Assembly: GCA_937900285.1 (NCBI GenBank)
Contig: CALCEM010000050.1
Location: 1-7,755, forward strand
DNA from: an uncultured Fretibacterium sp.
GTDB lineage: Bacteria; Synergistota; Synergistia; Synergistales; Aminobacteriaceae
DNA length: 7,755 nt
Direction: 5' to 3'
Shown piece after piece: positions 1 through 6,821 of this stretch (positions within the stretch are counted from its first letter, which is position 1; every line of letters begins with the position of its first letter). The notes under the pieces were generated by a model, which saw only the letters and a program-made list of their open reading frames with translations, did not search any database and was not told where the DNA came from. The translations under genes were made by a program, and so were the position numbers.

Positions 1-75
1 GCACTTTACATAAACGGAGAAAAAATTTATAAACGCATACTCATAAAACCAAAACCTCCGGAACAAATAAAATAA
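1..75 (+). CDS. C-terminal tail of an unidentified upstream gene (partial)
   Basis: Frame 1 is open from the window edge to a TAA at 73-75 and reads ALYINGEKIYKRILIKPKPP followed by EQIK. The other two forward frames hit stops within the first 33 bases, so this is the only frame that could carry an upstream gene into the window. The stop lies 26 bases before the fumC ATG, which is ordinary operon spacing. The pattern of a short hydrophobic run, then NGE, then alternating hydrophobic residues and a proline loosely recalls the end of LacI-type regulators, but 24 residues are too few to identify a family. It could also be chance reading of AT-rich DNA. Confidence 0.45.
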   Translation, partial: ALYINGEKIYKRILIKPKPPEQIK

Positions 76-96
76 CAGAAAAAATTTAAAAACAAA

Positions 97-101
97 AGGA
101 G
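97..101 (+). promoter_or_regulatory. Shine-Dalgarno of fumC, abutting the start codon
   Basis: AGGAG occupies 97-101 and is followed directly by ATG at 102, leaving no spacer where 5-9 bases are usual. It is the only purine-rich Shine-Dalgarno-like motif in the leader. No other in-frame ATG, GTG or TTG exists between the stop at 87-89 and 102. Confidence 0.5.
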
Positions 102-1490
102 ATGCCCAAAATTAATAATTACAGAATAGAACATGACACTATGGGAGAAATTAAAGTCCCGGCAGATAAATATTGGGGTGCTCAAACCGAACGCAGCAGA
201 CAAAATTTTAAAATCGGCGTTGATCATGAATTTATGCCGCTCGAAATTATAAAAGCATTCGCCATCTTAAAAAAATCCGCAGCAAAAGCTAATAATATTT
301 TAAATCCCGCCAAAATGACAAATGAAAAATTAAATTTAATCGTAAAAGTTTGTGACGAAATTATCTCAGGCAGTTTAAATAATAATTTTCCGCTGGTCGT
401 TTGGCAAACTGGTTCCGGCACTCAGTCAAATATGAACATTAACGAAGTTATAGCAAATCGCGCTAACGAATTAGCCGGCAAAAAAATTTTACATCCAAAC
501 GATGACGTTAATATGTCACAGTCAAGTAATGACACTTTCCCTACAGCCATGTATATAGCCGCCGTGATCGAGATCGAAAATAATTTGATACCTGAAATTA
601 AAAATTTAATTGACACGTTTAAGAATCTGGAGCTTGAAAATAAGGACATTATAAAAACCGGCAGAACTCATTTACAGGATGCAGCTCCCCTAAAATTCTC
701 GCAGGAAATTTCCGGCTGGCGTTCAACACTCGAACAGGATATAAAAATTATTGAGACTTCGTTAAACTTTTTGAGAGAACTCGCAATCGGCGGTACTGCT
801 GTCGGAACTGGTTTAAATGCCCCAAAAAATTTTGATGTCGAATGCTGTAAAATTATTTCGGAAATTGCTGAAACCGAATTTACTCCAGCAAAAAATAAAT
901 TTCATGCACTCGCGTTTAAATCGGAATTAGTTTTTTCTCACGGAGCTTTAAAGGCTTTAGCTTGCGACATGATGAAAATTGCTAATGATATACGCTGGCT
1001 GGCTTCTGGACCTCGATGCGGACTCGGTGAAATTATTATCCCAGCAAATGAACCAGGAAGCTCAATCATGCCGGGAAAAGTTAACCCGACTCAATGCGAA
1101 CAGGTTACAATGATTGCCGTTCAAGTTATGTCAAATGATAGCGCTGTAAGTTTTTCAGCTTCGCAGGGAAATTTTGAATTAAATGTATTTATGCCGGTGA
1201 GCATTTATAATTTTTTGCAGTCAGTCAGATTATTAAGCGATTCAATCAGGTCATTTAATAATAATTGCGTTAAAGGTCTTAAAGCAGATAAAAATAAAAT
1301 GTCCGAAAATTTAAATAAATCTTTAATGCTCGTGACGTGTTTAAATCCCGTTATAGGTTATGAAAATGCTGCACGTGTTGCAAAATTAGCATATGAAAAA
1401 AATATCTCGTTAAAAGAGTCATGCATTAAATTAGGATTTTTGAGCGCTGAAAAATTTGAGGAGGTCTTTCACCCTGAAAAAATGGTCTGA
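102..1490 (+). CDS. fumC: Fumarate hydratase, class II (fumarase C)
   Basis: This cytoplasmic enzyme interconverts fumarate and L-malate in the TCA cycle or its reductive branch. It is the iron-independent homotetrameric class. The protein has 462 residues, the normal family length, and is collinear with E. coli and B. subtilis FumC from the N-terminal RIEHDTMGEIKVPADKYWGAQ onward. Visible active-site motifs are TGSGTQSNMN (103-112), SSND (141-144), GRTHLQD (187-193, with His190 matching the catalytic His188 of E. coli) and the fumarate-lyase signature GSSIMPGKVNP (319-329), which carries the catalytic serine loop plus Lys326 and Asn328. The start at 102 is forced by an upstream stop at 87-89 and by homology, although its Shine-Dalgarno has no spacer. 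The 3' end overlaps the following methyltransferase frame. No promoter is evident in the short leader, so transcription may come from upstream. Confidence 0.97.
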   Translation: MPKINNYRIEHDTMGEIKVPADKYWGAQTERSRQNFKIGVDHEFMPLEIIKAFAILKKSAAKANNILNPAKMTNEKLNLIVKVCDEIISGSLNNNFPLVVWQTGSGTQSNMNINEVIANRANELAGKKILHPNDDVNMSQSSNDTFPTAMYIAAVIEIENNLIPEIKNLIDTFKNLELENKDIIKTGRTHLQDAAPLKFSQEISGWRSTLEQDIKIIETSLNFLRELAIGGTAVGTGLNAPKNFDVECCKIISEIAETEFTPAKNKFHALAFKSELVFSHGALKALACDMMKIANDIRWLASGPRCGLGEIIIPANEPGSSIMPGKVNPTQCEQVTMIAVQVMSNDSAVSFSASQGNFELNVFMPVSIYNFLQSVRLLSDSIRSFNNNCVKGLKADKNKMSENLNKSLMLVTCLNPVIGYENAARVAKLAYEKNISLKESCIKLGFLSAEKFEEVFHPEKMV

Positions 1491-2802
1491 GTTTAAAATT
1501 AATAATTTATCGAGCGTTGGGGCTGGAATTGCTCGGACTGATAACGGAATAATTTTTATAAATGGAGCTTTACCGGGTGAAATTGTTCAGGCTGAAATTA
1601 TTTCACGTAAAAAAGATTTTTCGATCGCTAAATTAATAAAAGTTTTACAGGAATCAGACGGCAGAATTATTCCAAAATGTAAATATTACGGAAAATGCGG
1701 AGGCTGTCAGCTTCAACACTCAGATTATAATTTACAGCTTGAATTAAAAATTAATTTAGTTCGTGACGCAATGACGAGGCTCGGAGGTTTTGATAAAAAT
1801 TTATTTGAGAATTTAACGTGTGAACCATCGCCGGAAATTTGGAATTATAGAAATAAAGCAGCGTTCCCGGTTCAAAATTTAAGGGGAAAAGTTTGCGCAG
1901 GGTTTTATAAATCTGGAACTCATGAGCTTGAATTTATAAAAAATTGTCCGGTTAATGCGAAAAATTTAAATTTCATGTTAAAAGATATTCTGCCGGAATT
2001 AAATAATTTAAATCTCGACGGCTATAACGAACGCGAACATAAAGGCAAATTAAGACATTTAATTTTACGAACTGGAATTAACACGAATGAGAAATTATTA
2101 TCGCTTGTGTTGAACGGAAAATTATCCGGCAGAAATATTAAAAATTTAATTTCGCGCTTACAAAATTCCGAAGCTGACACCATAACAATAAATCATAATT
2201 CCAAGCCGGGTAATACTATTTTAGGAAATTACACGGAAAATTTAACGGGTTCAGGTTTTATAAGTGAAATGCTCGATGATTTTAAATATAAGATTGACAC
2301 AACATCATTTTTTCAGGTTAATACGCATCAAGCAGAAAATTTATTTAAATACGTTGCGCAAAATTCTTATAGTGCAAAAAATATTTTAGAACTTTACAGC
2401 GGAGTCGGCTCTTTAACGTGTTATCTCGCGAAAAATTCAAATGTCACGAGCATCGAAGAATGGAAAAGCGCGGTGAACATGGCACGAAAAAATTTAAAGG
2501 CGAATAATTTAAATGTTAATGCTTTGTGCGGAAAATCTGAAGATGTAATAAATGATCTTGAAAATAAAAATTTTGATTTAGTAGTGTTAGATCCTCCGCG
2601 AGACGGGTGCGACAGAATAATCCCTGAAGTTATAAATAAATCCGGCATAAAAAAAATAATTTATGTTTCGTGTAATCCTGCAACTTTAGCGCGGGACTGT
2701 AAAATTTTTTCCGGCCATGATTATAAATTAATCAGCATAAAATCATTTGATATGTTTCCGCAGACTGTTCATGTTGAGACGGTTGCAGTACTTTTAAAAT
2801 AA
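1456..2802 (+). CDS. rlmD: 23S rRNA (uracil-5)-methyltransferase, RlmD/RumA family
   Basis: This SAM-dependent enzyme makes 5-methyluridine in RNA, in this family usually at U1939 of 23S rRNA (some members also U747). The exact target is not readable here. Counting from the TTG at 1456: an N-terminal TRAM-like RNA-binding domain (about 11-65), four Fe-S ligands (Cys75, Cys81, Cys84 in the C-x5-C-G-G-C pattern, and Cys164), the SAM loop LELYSGVGSLT (311-321), DPPR (379-382), VSCNPATLARD with the nucleophile Cys406, and the C-terminal HVETV with the general base Glu441. All catalytic parts are present and length is normal at 448 residues. TTG 1456 is the longest start, but GAGGAGGT at 1458-1465 would then lie inside codons 1-4. 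A CTG at 1474, eight bases after that motif, gives MKKWSEFKINN and 442 residues and may be the true start. Either way the gene overlaps fumC and is probably translationally coupled to it. Confidence 0.94.
   Translation: MRRSFTLKKWSEFKINNLSSVGAGIARTDNGIIFINGALPGEIVQAEIISRKKDFSIAKLIKVLQESDGRIIPKCKYYGKCGGCQLQHSDYNLQLELKINLVRDAMTRLGGFDKNLFENLTCEPSPEIWNYRNKAAFPVQNLRGKVCAGFYKSGTHELEFIKNCPVNAKNLNFMLKDILPELNNLNLDGYNEREHKGKLRHLILRTGINTNEKLLSLVLNGKLSGRNIKNLISRLQNSEADTITINHNSKPGNTILGNYTENLTGSGFISEMLDDFKYKIDTTSFFQVNTHQAENLFKYVAQNSYSAKNILELYSGVGSLTCYLAKNSNVTSIEEWKSAVNMARKNLKANNLNVNALCGKSEDVINDLENKNFDLVVLDPPRDGCDRIIPEVINKSGIKKIIYVSCNPATLARDCKIFSGHDYKLISIKSFDMFPQTVHVETVAVLLK
1458..1465 (+). promoter_or_regulatory. 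Strong Shine-Dalgarno inside the fumC 3' end
   Basis: GAGGAGGT matches the anti-Shine-Dalgarno over about seven bases and is the strongest ribosome-binding motif in the window. It lies inside the last codons of fumC. Its spacing of 8 bases points to the CTG at 1474 as the start of the methyltransferase, not the TTG at 1456 that precedes it. The same bases encode the Glu-Glu-Val near the FumC C-terminus, so a chance match is possible. Confidence 0.55.
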
Positions 2803-2809
2803 AGTAAAA

Positions 2810-2858
2810 ATTTGAGGGTAAAATTTTAAAACTCAAGCCCTCAGATAATTTTTTTTTT
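2810..2858 (+). terminator. Rho-independent terminator after the fumC-methyltransferase unit
   Basis: Bases 2810-2819 pair with 2837-2846 to give a 10-bp stem (two wobble pairs) with the core TGAGGG/CCCTCA, around a 17-base loop. After two adenines comes a run of ten thymines at 2849-2858. It begins 7 bases after the methyltransferase stop and separates that transcript from the sugar transporter. Confidence 0.82.
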
Positions 2859-2894
2859 GAGTATCTTTTCTGATTATGTAAACAGACTGTGAAA

Positions 2895-2923
2895 TTAAAA
2901 TTAAAACTAAAATTAAATAAAAT
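2895..2923 (+). promoter_or_regulatory. Candidate sigma-70 promoter of the sugar transporter operon
   Basis: TTAAAA (2895-2900) and TAAAAT (2918-2923) are 17 bases apart, in the gap between the upstream terminator and the ATPase gene, where a promoter is needed. The match is 4 of 6 and 5 of 6, but the region is so AT-rich that such matches arise by chance. An alternative -10 is TATATT at 2945-2950, without a good -35. The candidate is flanked by TGTGAA (2888-2893) and TTCACA (2932-2937), an inverted pair that might be an operator. Confidence 0.25.
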
Positions 2924-2982
2924 TCTTCGAGTTCACAAGATGTTTATATTTTTAAATTAAATCAGGAAAGAAGGTGTAATAA

Positions 2983-4491
2983 ATGTCTGAAAATCAAGGG
3001 CGTATAATTTTAGAAATGACGGACATTGACAAAGTTTTTCCCGGTGTACATGCTTTAGATCATTGCAGATTTGATTTGCGTGAGGGAGAAGTACATGCCC
3101 TCATCGGTGAAAATGGTGCAGGAAAATCCACGCTAGTAAAAATTATGACTGGGATTCACACTGATTATACTGGGGAATATCGTTTATTTGGTCAGCCTGT
3201 TCATTTCAAAAATATTAAGGAAGCTCAAGAGGCAGGCATTTCGATTGTTCATCAAGAATTGAATATGATGAATGATTTAACGGTTGCTCAAAATATTTTT
3301 ATTGGTCGCGAGTCCGATGGTTTTTTCTGTAATGATAAAGTCATCAATAAGAAAACTGAAGAGCTGATCAAAAGTTTTAATATTGATGTAAAGCCCACCG
3401 ACCGCATTAAAAATTTAACTGTCGGCAAATGTCAAATGGTGGAAATTATGCGCGCTATGTCTTATCCTGCGACGAAAGTTTTAATACTCGATGAACCAAC
3501 GGCGGCATTATCTGAAGCTGAGGCCGAAGACCTTTTTGAAAAAATGGAACAACTTAAAGCGCGTGGAGTTTCAATAATATTTATATCTCACCGTCTTGAA
3601 GAAATTAAACGAGTTGCCGATCGTGTTACTGTTATGCGTGATGGTCAGTATATAAAAACGCTTGACGTAAAAACTTGCACAATACAAGATATTGTCCGCT
3701 TAATGGTTGGGCGTGAAGTTTTAGAGGAACCAAAATCAAAAAGCAATGTCCCTGAAGATGCTCCCATTGTTCTCACAGTAAGTAATTTAAAATCTAATAA
3801 AGTTAAAGATGTTTCGTTTGAATTACATAAAGGGGAAATTTTAGGTTTTGCTGGTTTAGTTGGAGCAGGAAGAACTGAAACGATGCGTTTAATTTATGGA
3901 GCAGACCCAAAAGACAGCGGCGAGATCGTAATAAATGGCAAACAGGCAAATATAAAACATTCAAAGGATGCTATTTCGGAGGGCATCGGCTATCTTTCAG
4001 AAGACAGGAAGCGTTACGGTTTGGTGCTTGGATTGTCCGTAACTGATAACACTGTGCTTTCATCTTATGATCTTGCAGAATTACATAAAGGAATTTTCGT
4101 CAATGAAAAGAACAGCGCAGAAGTATCAGAAAATTATGTGAAACAGCTTAAAACTAAAACGCCATCAGTCCGTCAGCTAGTAAAAAATTTATCTGGAGGC
4201 AATCAACAAAAAGTCGTTATAGCTAAATGGATGTTACGTAACTGCGATATTTTAATTTTTGATGAACCCACTCGCGGTATTGATATTGGTGCCAGAGCAG
4301 AAATTTATAATTTAATGGATTCGCTCGTAAAAGAAGGTAAATCAATAATAATGATATCTTCGGATATGACTGAAGTTTTAAAAATGAGCGATAGAATTAT
4401 AGTGATGTGCGAAGGGCGTAAAACCGGAGAATTAGACATTTCAGGAGCTACCCAAGATAAAATAATGACGCTGGCCACTAAATACCAATAA
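2983..4491 (+). CDS. Sugar ABC importer, twin-domain ATP-binding protein (RbsA/MglA class)
   Basis: This is the cytoplasmic ATPase that powers monosaccharide import through the permease encoded next. The 502 residues form two tandem ABC domains, the standard architecture and length of RbsA/MglA/XylG. Domain 1 has Walker A GENGAGKST (42-50), Q-loop Gln91, a degenerate signature LTVGKCQMVEI (145-155), Walker B LILDEP (167-172) and the H-loop His203. Domain 2 has the degenerate Walker A GLVGAGRTE (291-299, Arg in place of Lys), a canonical signature LSGGNQQK (403-410), Walker B ILIFDEP (423-429) and ISSDM where an H-loop histidine would be. This asymmetry is normal for the family and implies one full hydrolytic site. 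The start is supported by AAGGTG at 2971-2976, six bases upstream. First gene of the operon; the sequence does not reveal which sugar is moved. Confidence 0.96.
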   Translation: MSENQGRIILEMTDIDKVFPGVHALDHCRFDLREGEVHALIGENGAGKSTLVKIMTGIHTDYTGEYRLFGQPVHFKNIKEAQEAGISIVHQELNMMNDLTVAQNIFIGRESDGFFCNDKVINKKTEELIKSFNIDVKPTDRIKNLTVGKCQMVEIMRAMSYPATKVLILDEPTAALSEAEAEDLFEKMEQLKARGVSIIFISHRLEEIKRVADRVTVMRDGQYIKTLDVKTCTIQDIVRLMVGREVLEEPKSKSNVPEDAPIVLTVSNLKSNKVKDVSFELHKGEILGFAGLVGAGRTETMRLIYGADPKDSGEIVINGKQANIKHSKDAISEGIGYLSEDRKRYGLVLGLSVTDNTVLSSYDLAELHKGIFVNEKNSAEVSENYVKQLKTKTPSVRQLVKNLSGGNQQKVVIAKWMLRNCDILIFDEPTRGIDIGARAEIYNLMDSLVKEGKSIIMISSDMTEVLKMSDRIIVMCEGRKTGELDISGATQDKIMTLATKYQ

Positions 4492-4536
4492 TAACGAATA
4501 ATTAATATAAATATAAGCAATGGAGGGAAAAATAAC

Positions 4537-5520
4537 ATGAACGAAAATAAAGGGTTTATAGCCTATTTAAAGGGCGATGGCTTGCAGAAAGTTATTGCTG
4601 TCGGCTGTTTAGTAGTCTTGTATATATTTTTTGGAATTTTCGGTAATCATTTTTTGACGTTTAACACTTTTGTAAGTATTCTCGATTCTTCGTATTACAT
4701 TGGATTTTTAGCTATAGGCATGACGTTTATTGTTATCACTGGCGGAATAGATTTGTCGTGCGGTACTGTTATGGTTGGGAGCGCTCTTATTGGCGGAGTA
4801 GCTTATAAAGTTTGGCATTTCCCGATATTGTTATGTCTTTTAGTTGTTATGCTTGTGGCGTTGCTCTTCGGTTATTGTAACGGTGTACTTGTTGGAAAAT
4901 TGAACCTTCCGCCGTTTATAGCAACTTTAGGAATGCAGTTTATTTCGCTCGGAATATGTTCAGTTATTGCGAAGGTGCAGACTCAGACATATCCATCATT
5001 AAAATCGGCTGACGGATGGTTTAAGCAGATAATTTATAAATATCATAATTTCCCAGTTGGAGCGATATGGCTCGTAATATTTTTTATAATAGGCTGGATA
5101 TTATTAAATAAAACAATTCTCGGACGCTATACGTATGCGATGGGCAGTAATGAGGATGCTGTTGAACTTTCTGGTATTCAGACATCGCGCTGGAAGACAT
5201 ATGTATATGTTGTAAACGGCTTTTTTGTAGGTTTAGCGGGAATTATTTACGCTGCTACATATTCTACTATTACGCCGCAAACTGGAAACGGTCAAGAAAT
5301 GTACGCGATTGCGGCTTGTGTAATCGGAGGTACATCGCTGGCTGGTGGAGTCGGGACAATTTCAGGGACTATACTCGGAGTATTTGTAATATCAGTATTA
5401 AAAACCGGTTTACTCTCGATGGGTTTACCTGTTCAGTGGCAGCAGGTGCTTATTGGTGTTGTCGTGCTTTTGGCTGTTTTGGTTGATGTTATTCGCGCTC
5501 AAAAGGCTAAACGCACATAA
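4537..5520 (+). CDS. Sugar ABC importer, permease (RbsC/MglC class)
   Basis: This integral inner-membrane protein forms the translocation channel, presumably as a homodimer, and docks on the ATPase. It has 327 residues, typical length, with about nine or ten hydrophobic segments (for example 18-38, 53-69, 96-115, 172-190, 220-243, 272-290, 300-318). Family motifs seen are GGIDLS (69-74), NLPPFIATLG (123-132), the cytoplasmic coupling loop GRYTYAMGSNEDAVELSGI (196-214) and GGTSLAGGVG (264-273). The start has GGAGGG at 4522-4527, nine bases upstream. It lies 45 bases after the ATPase stop, consistent with one transcript. There is a single permease gene, so no heteromeric partner is expected. 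Substrate specificity is not readable from it. Confidence 0.95.
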   Translation: MNENKGFIAYLKGDGLQKVIAVGCLVVLYIFFGIFGNHFLTFNTFVSILDSSYYIGFLAIGMTFIVITGGIDLSCGTVMVGSALIGGVAYKVWHFPILLCLLVVMLVALLFGYCNGVLVGKLNLPPFIATLGMQFISLGICSVIAKVQTQTYPSLKSADGWFKQIIYKYHNFPVGAIWLVIFFIIGWILLNKTILGRYTYAMGSNEDAVELSGIQTSRWKTYVYVVNGFFVGLAGIIYAATYSTITPQTGNGQEMYAIAACVIGGTSLAGGVGTISGTILGVFVISVLKTGLLSMGLPVQWQQVLIGVVVLLAVLVDVIRAQKAKRT

Positions 5521-5558
5521 TCAGAAATTAAAATTTATAATAATTCATAATTTCGTAA

Positions 5559-5579
5559 TTTACGGGTGCATCCCGTGAA
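5559..5579 (+). other. GC-rich mRNA hairpin between permease and binding-protein genes
   Basis: Bases 5559-5566 pair with 5572-5579 to give an 8-bp stem (core ACGGG/CCCGT, one wobble pair) with the five-base loop TGCAT. It stands out in AT-rich surroundings. No thymine run follows, so it is not a standard terminator. It ends 18 bases before the binding-protein Shine-Dalgarno (GGAGG, 5598-5602). A likely role is to stabilise the 5' end of a processed binding-protein mRNA so that this subunit outnumbers the membrane subunits; that role is inferred. Confidence 0.65.
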
Positions 5580-5612
5580 AAATAAAAAAAATAAATTGGA
5601 GGAAAAAAATTC

Positions 5613-6716
5613 ATGAAAAAGGTTTACAGCGTGTTATTTTGTGTTTTATTAATTATGGCTGTTGTTTTTGCTGGTTCAGTTTTTGCGGAGGATTTTAAAA
5701 ACACTTCAGGCAAGGAAATGGATATCCGCATAATTTCAAAGAGTTTCAATAACCAATTTTATCAGGCTGCTTTTAAAGGTGCTGCCGATGCTGCTGCTAA
5801 ATTGGGCGTAAAAATTACAACTAACGGCCCGGACATGGAGACTAATACATCACAGCAGGTCGAACAAGTTAAAGCCGCTGTCAATGCAAAACCAGATGCG
5901 ATAATACTTGCTGCCTGCGATACTGCCTCACTGGAAGAAACTCTCGATGCTGCAAAAGAAGCCGGAATCCCTGTTATTGGTTTTGATTCTGGTGTACCCG
6001 GCGATACGACAGGAGCTGTTTTGGCCACTGCTGCCACTGATAATGCTAAAGCTGGCGCGAATGTAGCCGAAAATTTGATTGCTGATCCGAATTTCCAAAA
6101 AGCTATTTTAAAGGGCACTGAAAAAAATCCGACTGTATTAGCTGTTCTTGCTCAGGATGCTACTTCCGGTTCAATAGTTCAACGTGTAGACGGCTTTATT
6201 GCAAAAGCGGTTGCAGCCCTTGAAGCTTTAGAAGGTTTATCCGGTGCAGTATCAGTTTCCGGCCAAGAGAAATGGACAAAGCCATCAGCTAAACCCGAAA
6301 AAGTTAAAATAGTTGTTGTAGTTCCACCGTCCTCCAGTGCAGCCGATATTCAGGCGGCTTCTAAAACCATTTTTACAATGGACAATTTAGTCGGGGTATT
6401 CGCGGGCAATCAGGATGCTGTAAACGGCGTAATTTCAGCCACAAATGACGGCACTGATCTTGATCGTAAAGATGGAATTTATAAAAATATTTTCGTTGTA
6501 GGATTTGATTCAGGTACATCACAGCGCGAAGCTATTAAAGACGGTCAATTCTTCGGAAGTGTTACGCAGGATCCGTATCAGATGGGTTATCAGGCTGTCG
6601 GGCTTGCTGTTCGTGTTGCAAACGGTGAAAAAATATCTGACGTAGATACCGGCTCAAAATGGTATAACGCTCAGAACATTGACAATGAAGATATTGCTAT
6701 ATTGCTTTACGATTAA
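5613..6716 (+). CDS. Sugar ABC importer, periplasmic substrate-binding protein (Peripla_BP_4 / RbsB-like)
   Basis: This secreted receptor captures the sugar and delivers it to the permease. Residues 1-25 are a signal peptide with a basic start, a hydrophobic core and the cleavage site SVFA|ED. There is no convincing lipobox, so it is probably soluble in a periplasm. The mature part is a two-lobed type I fold: IRIISKSFNNQFY (38-50), PVIGFDSG (120-127), RVDGF (191-195), GVFAGNQDA (261-269), VVGFDSG (295-301) and SVTQDPYQMG (316-325). By hand alignment to ribose-binding protein, the pocket Asn, Phe, Asp and Gln positions are kept (Asn47, Phe49, Asp125, Asn266, Asp299, Gln319), but two arginines that hold ribose appear as Ser126 and Val189. 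The sugar is therefore probably not ribose. At 367 residues it is longer than the usual 300 or so, largely from an Ala/Lys/Pro-rich stretch around 197-232. Start: GGAGG at 5598-5602. Confidence 0.93.
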   Translation: MKKVYSVLFCVLLIMAVVFAGSVFAEDFKNTSGKEMDIRIISKSFNNQFYQAAFKGAADAAAKLGVKITTNGPDMETNTSQQVEQVKAAVNAKPDAIILAACDTASLEETLDAAKEAGIPVIGFDSGVPGDTTGAVLATAATDNAKAGANVAENLIADPNFQKAILKGTEKNPTVLAVLAQDATSGSIVQRVDGFIAKAVAALEALEGLSGAVSVSGQEKWTKPSAKPEKVKIVVVVPPSSSAADIQAASKTIFTMDNLVGVFAGNQDAVNGVISATNDGTDLDRKDGIYKNIFVVGFDSGTSQREAIKDGQFFGSVTQDPYQMGYQAVGLAVRVANGEKISDVDTGSKWYNAQNIDNEDIAILLYD

Positions 6717-6752
6717 TATTAATATTAATACAAGCTTAATATAATTAATAAT

Positions 6753-6797
6753 TATCCGGGCGGAGTGAGAATTTAAAATTTTTTCTCTGTCTGGATA
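6753..6797 (+). other. Long hairpin between the binding-protein and VOC genes
   Basis: Bases 6753-6763 pair with 6787-6797 (11 bp, three G-U pairs; ATCCGGGCGG against CTGTCTGGAT). A four-base bulge leads to a further AGAA/TTCT stem (6768-6771 with 6783-6786) and an AT-only loop. No thymine run follows the stem, so it is not a classic terminator. It could protect the 3' end of the transporter mRNA, reduce read-through into the VOC gene, or be a partial attenuator. Confidence 0.5.
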
Positions 6798-6808
6798 TTT
6801 AAAATTAT

Positions 6809-6814
6809 GGGGGT
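6809..6814 (+). promoter_or_regulatory. Shine-Dalgarno that decides the VOC gene start
   Basis: GGGGGT differs by one base from GGAGGT and ends seven bases before the ATG at 6822. It overlaps the earlier in-frame ATG at 6807, which has no ribosome-binding motif of its own. The 6822 start is therefore preferred. Confidence 0.6.
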
Positions 6815-6821
6815 TATATTC

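Noticed and set aside
291..299. Apparent loss of the Walker A lysine in the second ATPase domain (residue numbers of the ABC ATPase)
   Set aside because: A degenerate second Walker A and a missing second H-loop histidine are normal for RbsA/MglA-type twin ATPases.
27..649. Three minus-strand open frames (27-227, 224-421, 422-649) against fumC
   Set aside because: They are reverse-strand shadows of an AT-rich gene, with low-complexity Phe/Ile/Ser-rich products and no homology that I recognise.
2859..2982. Possible riboswitch or leader peptide ahead of the transporter ATPase
   Set aside because: The stretch is AT-only low complexity, with no conserved stems, no short open frame with a ribosome site and no recognisable aptamer core.
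5762..6118. 118-residue open frame on the minus strand inside the binding-protein gene
   Set aside because: It is fully antisense to a well-supported coding region, is Ala/Ser-rich as expected from the reverse of Ala/Asp/Lys codons, and shows no family motif.
6712..6730. Short TAATAT-type repeat after the binding-protein stop
   Set aside because: About three six-base units of pure A/T are simple sequence, with no sign of function.
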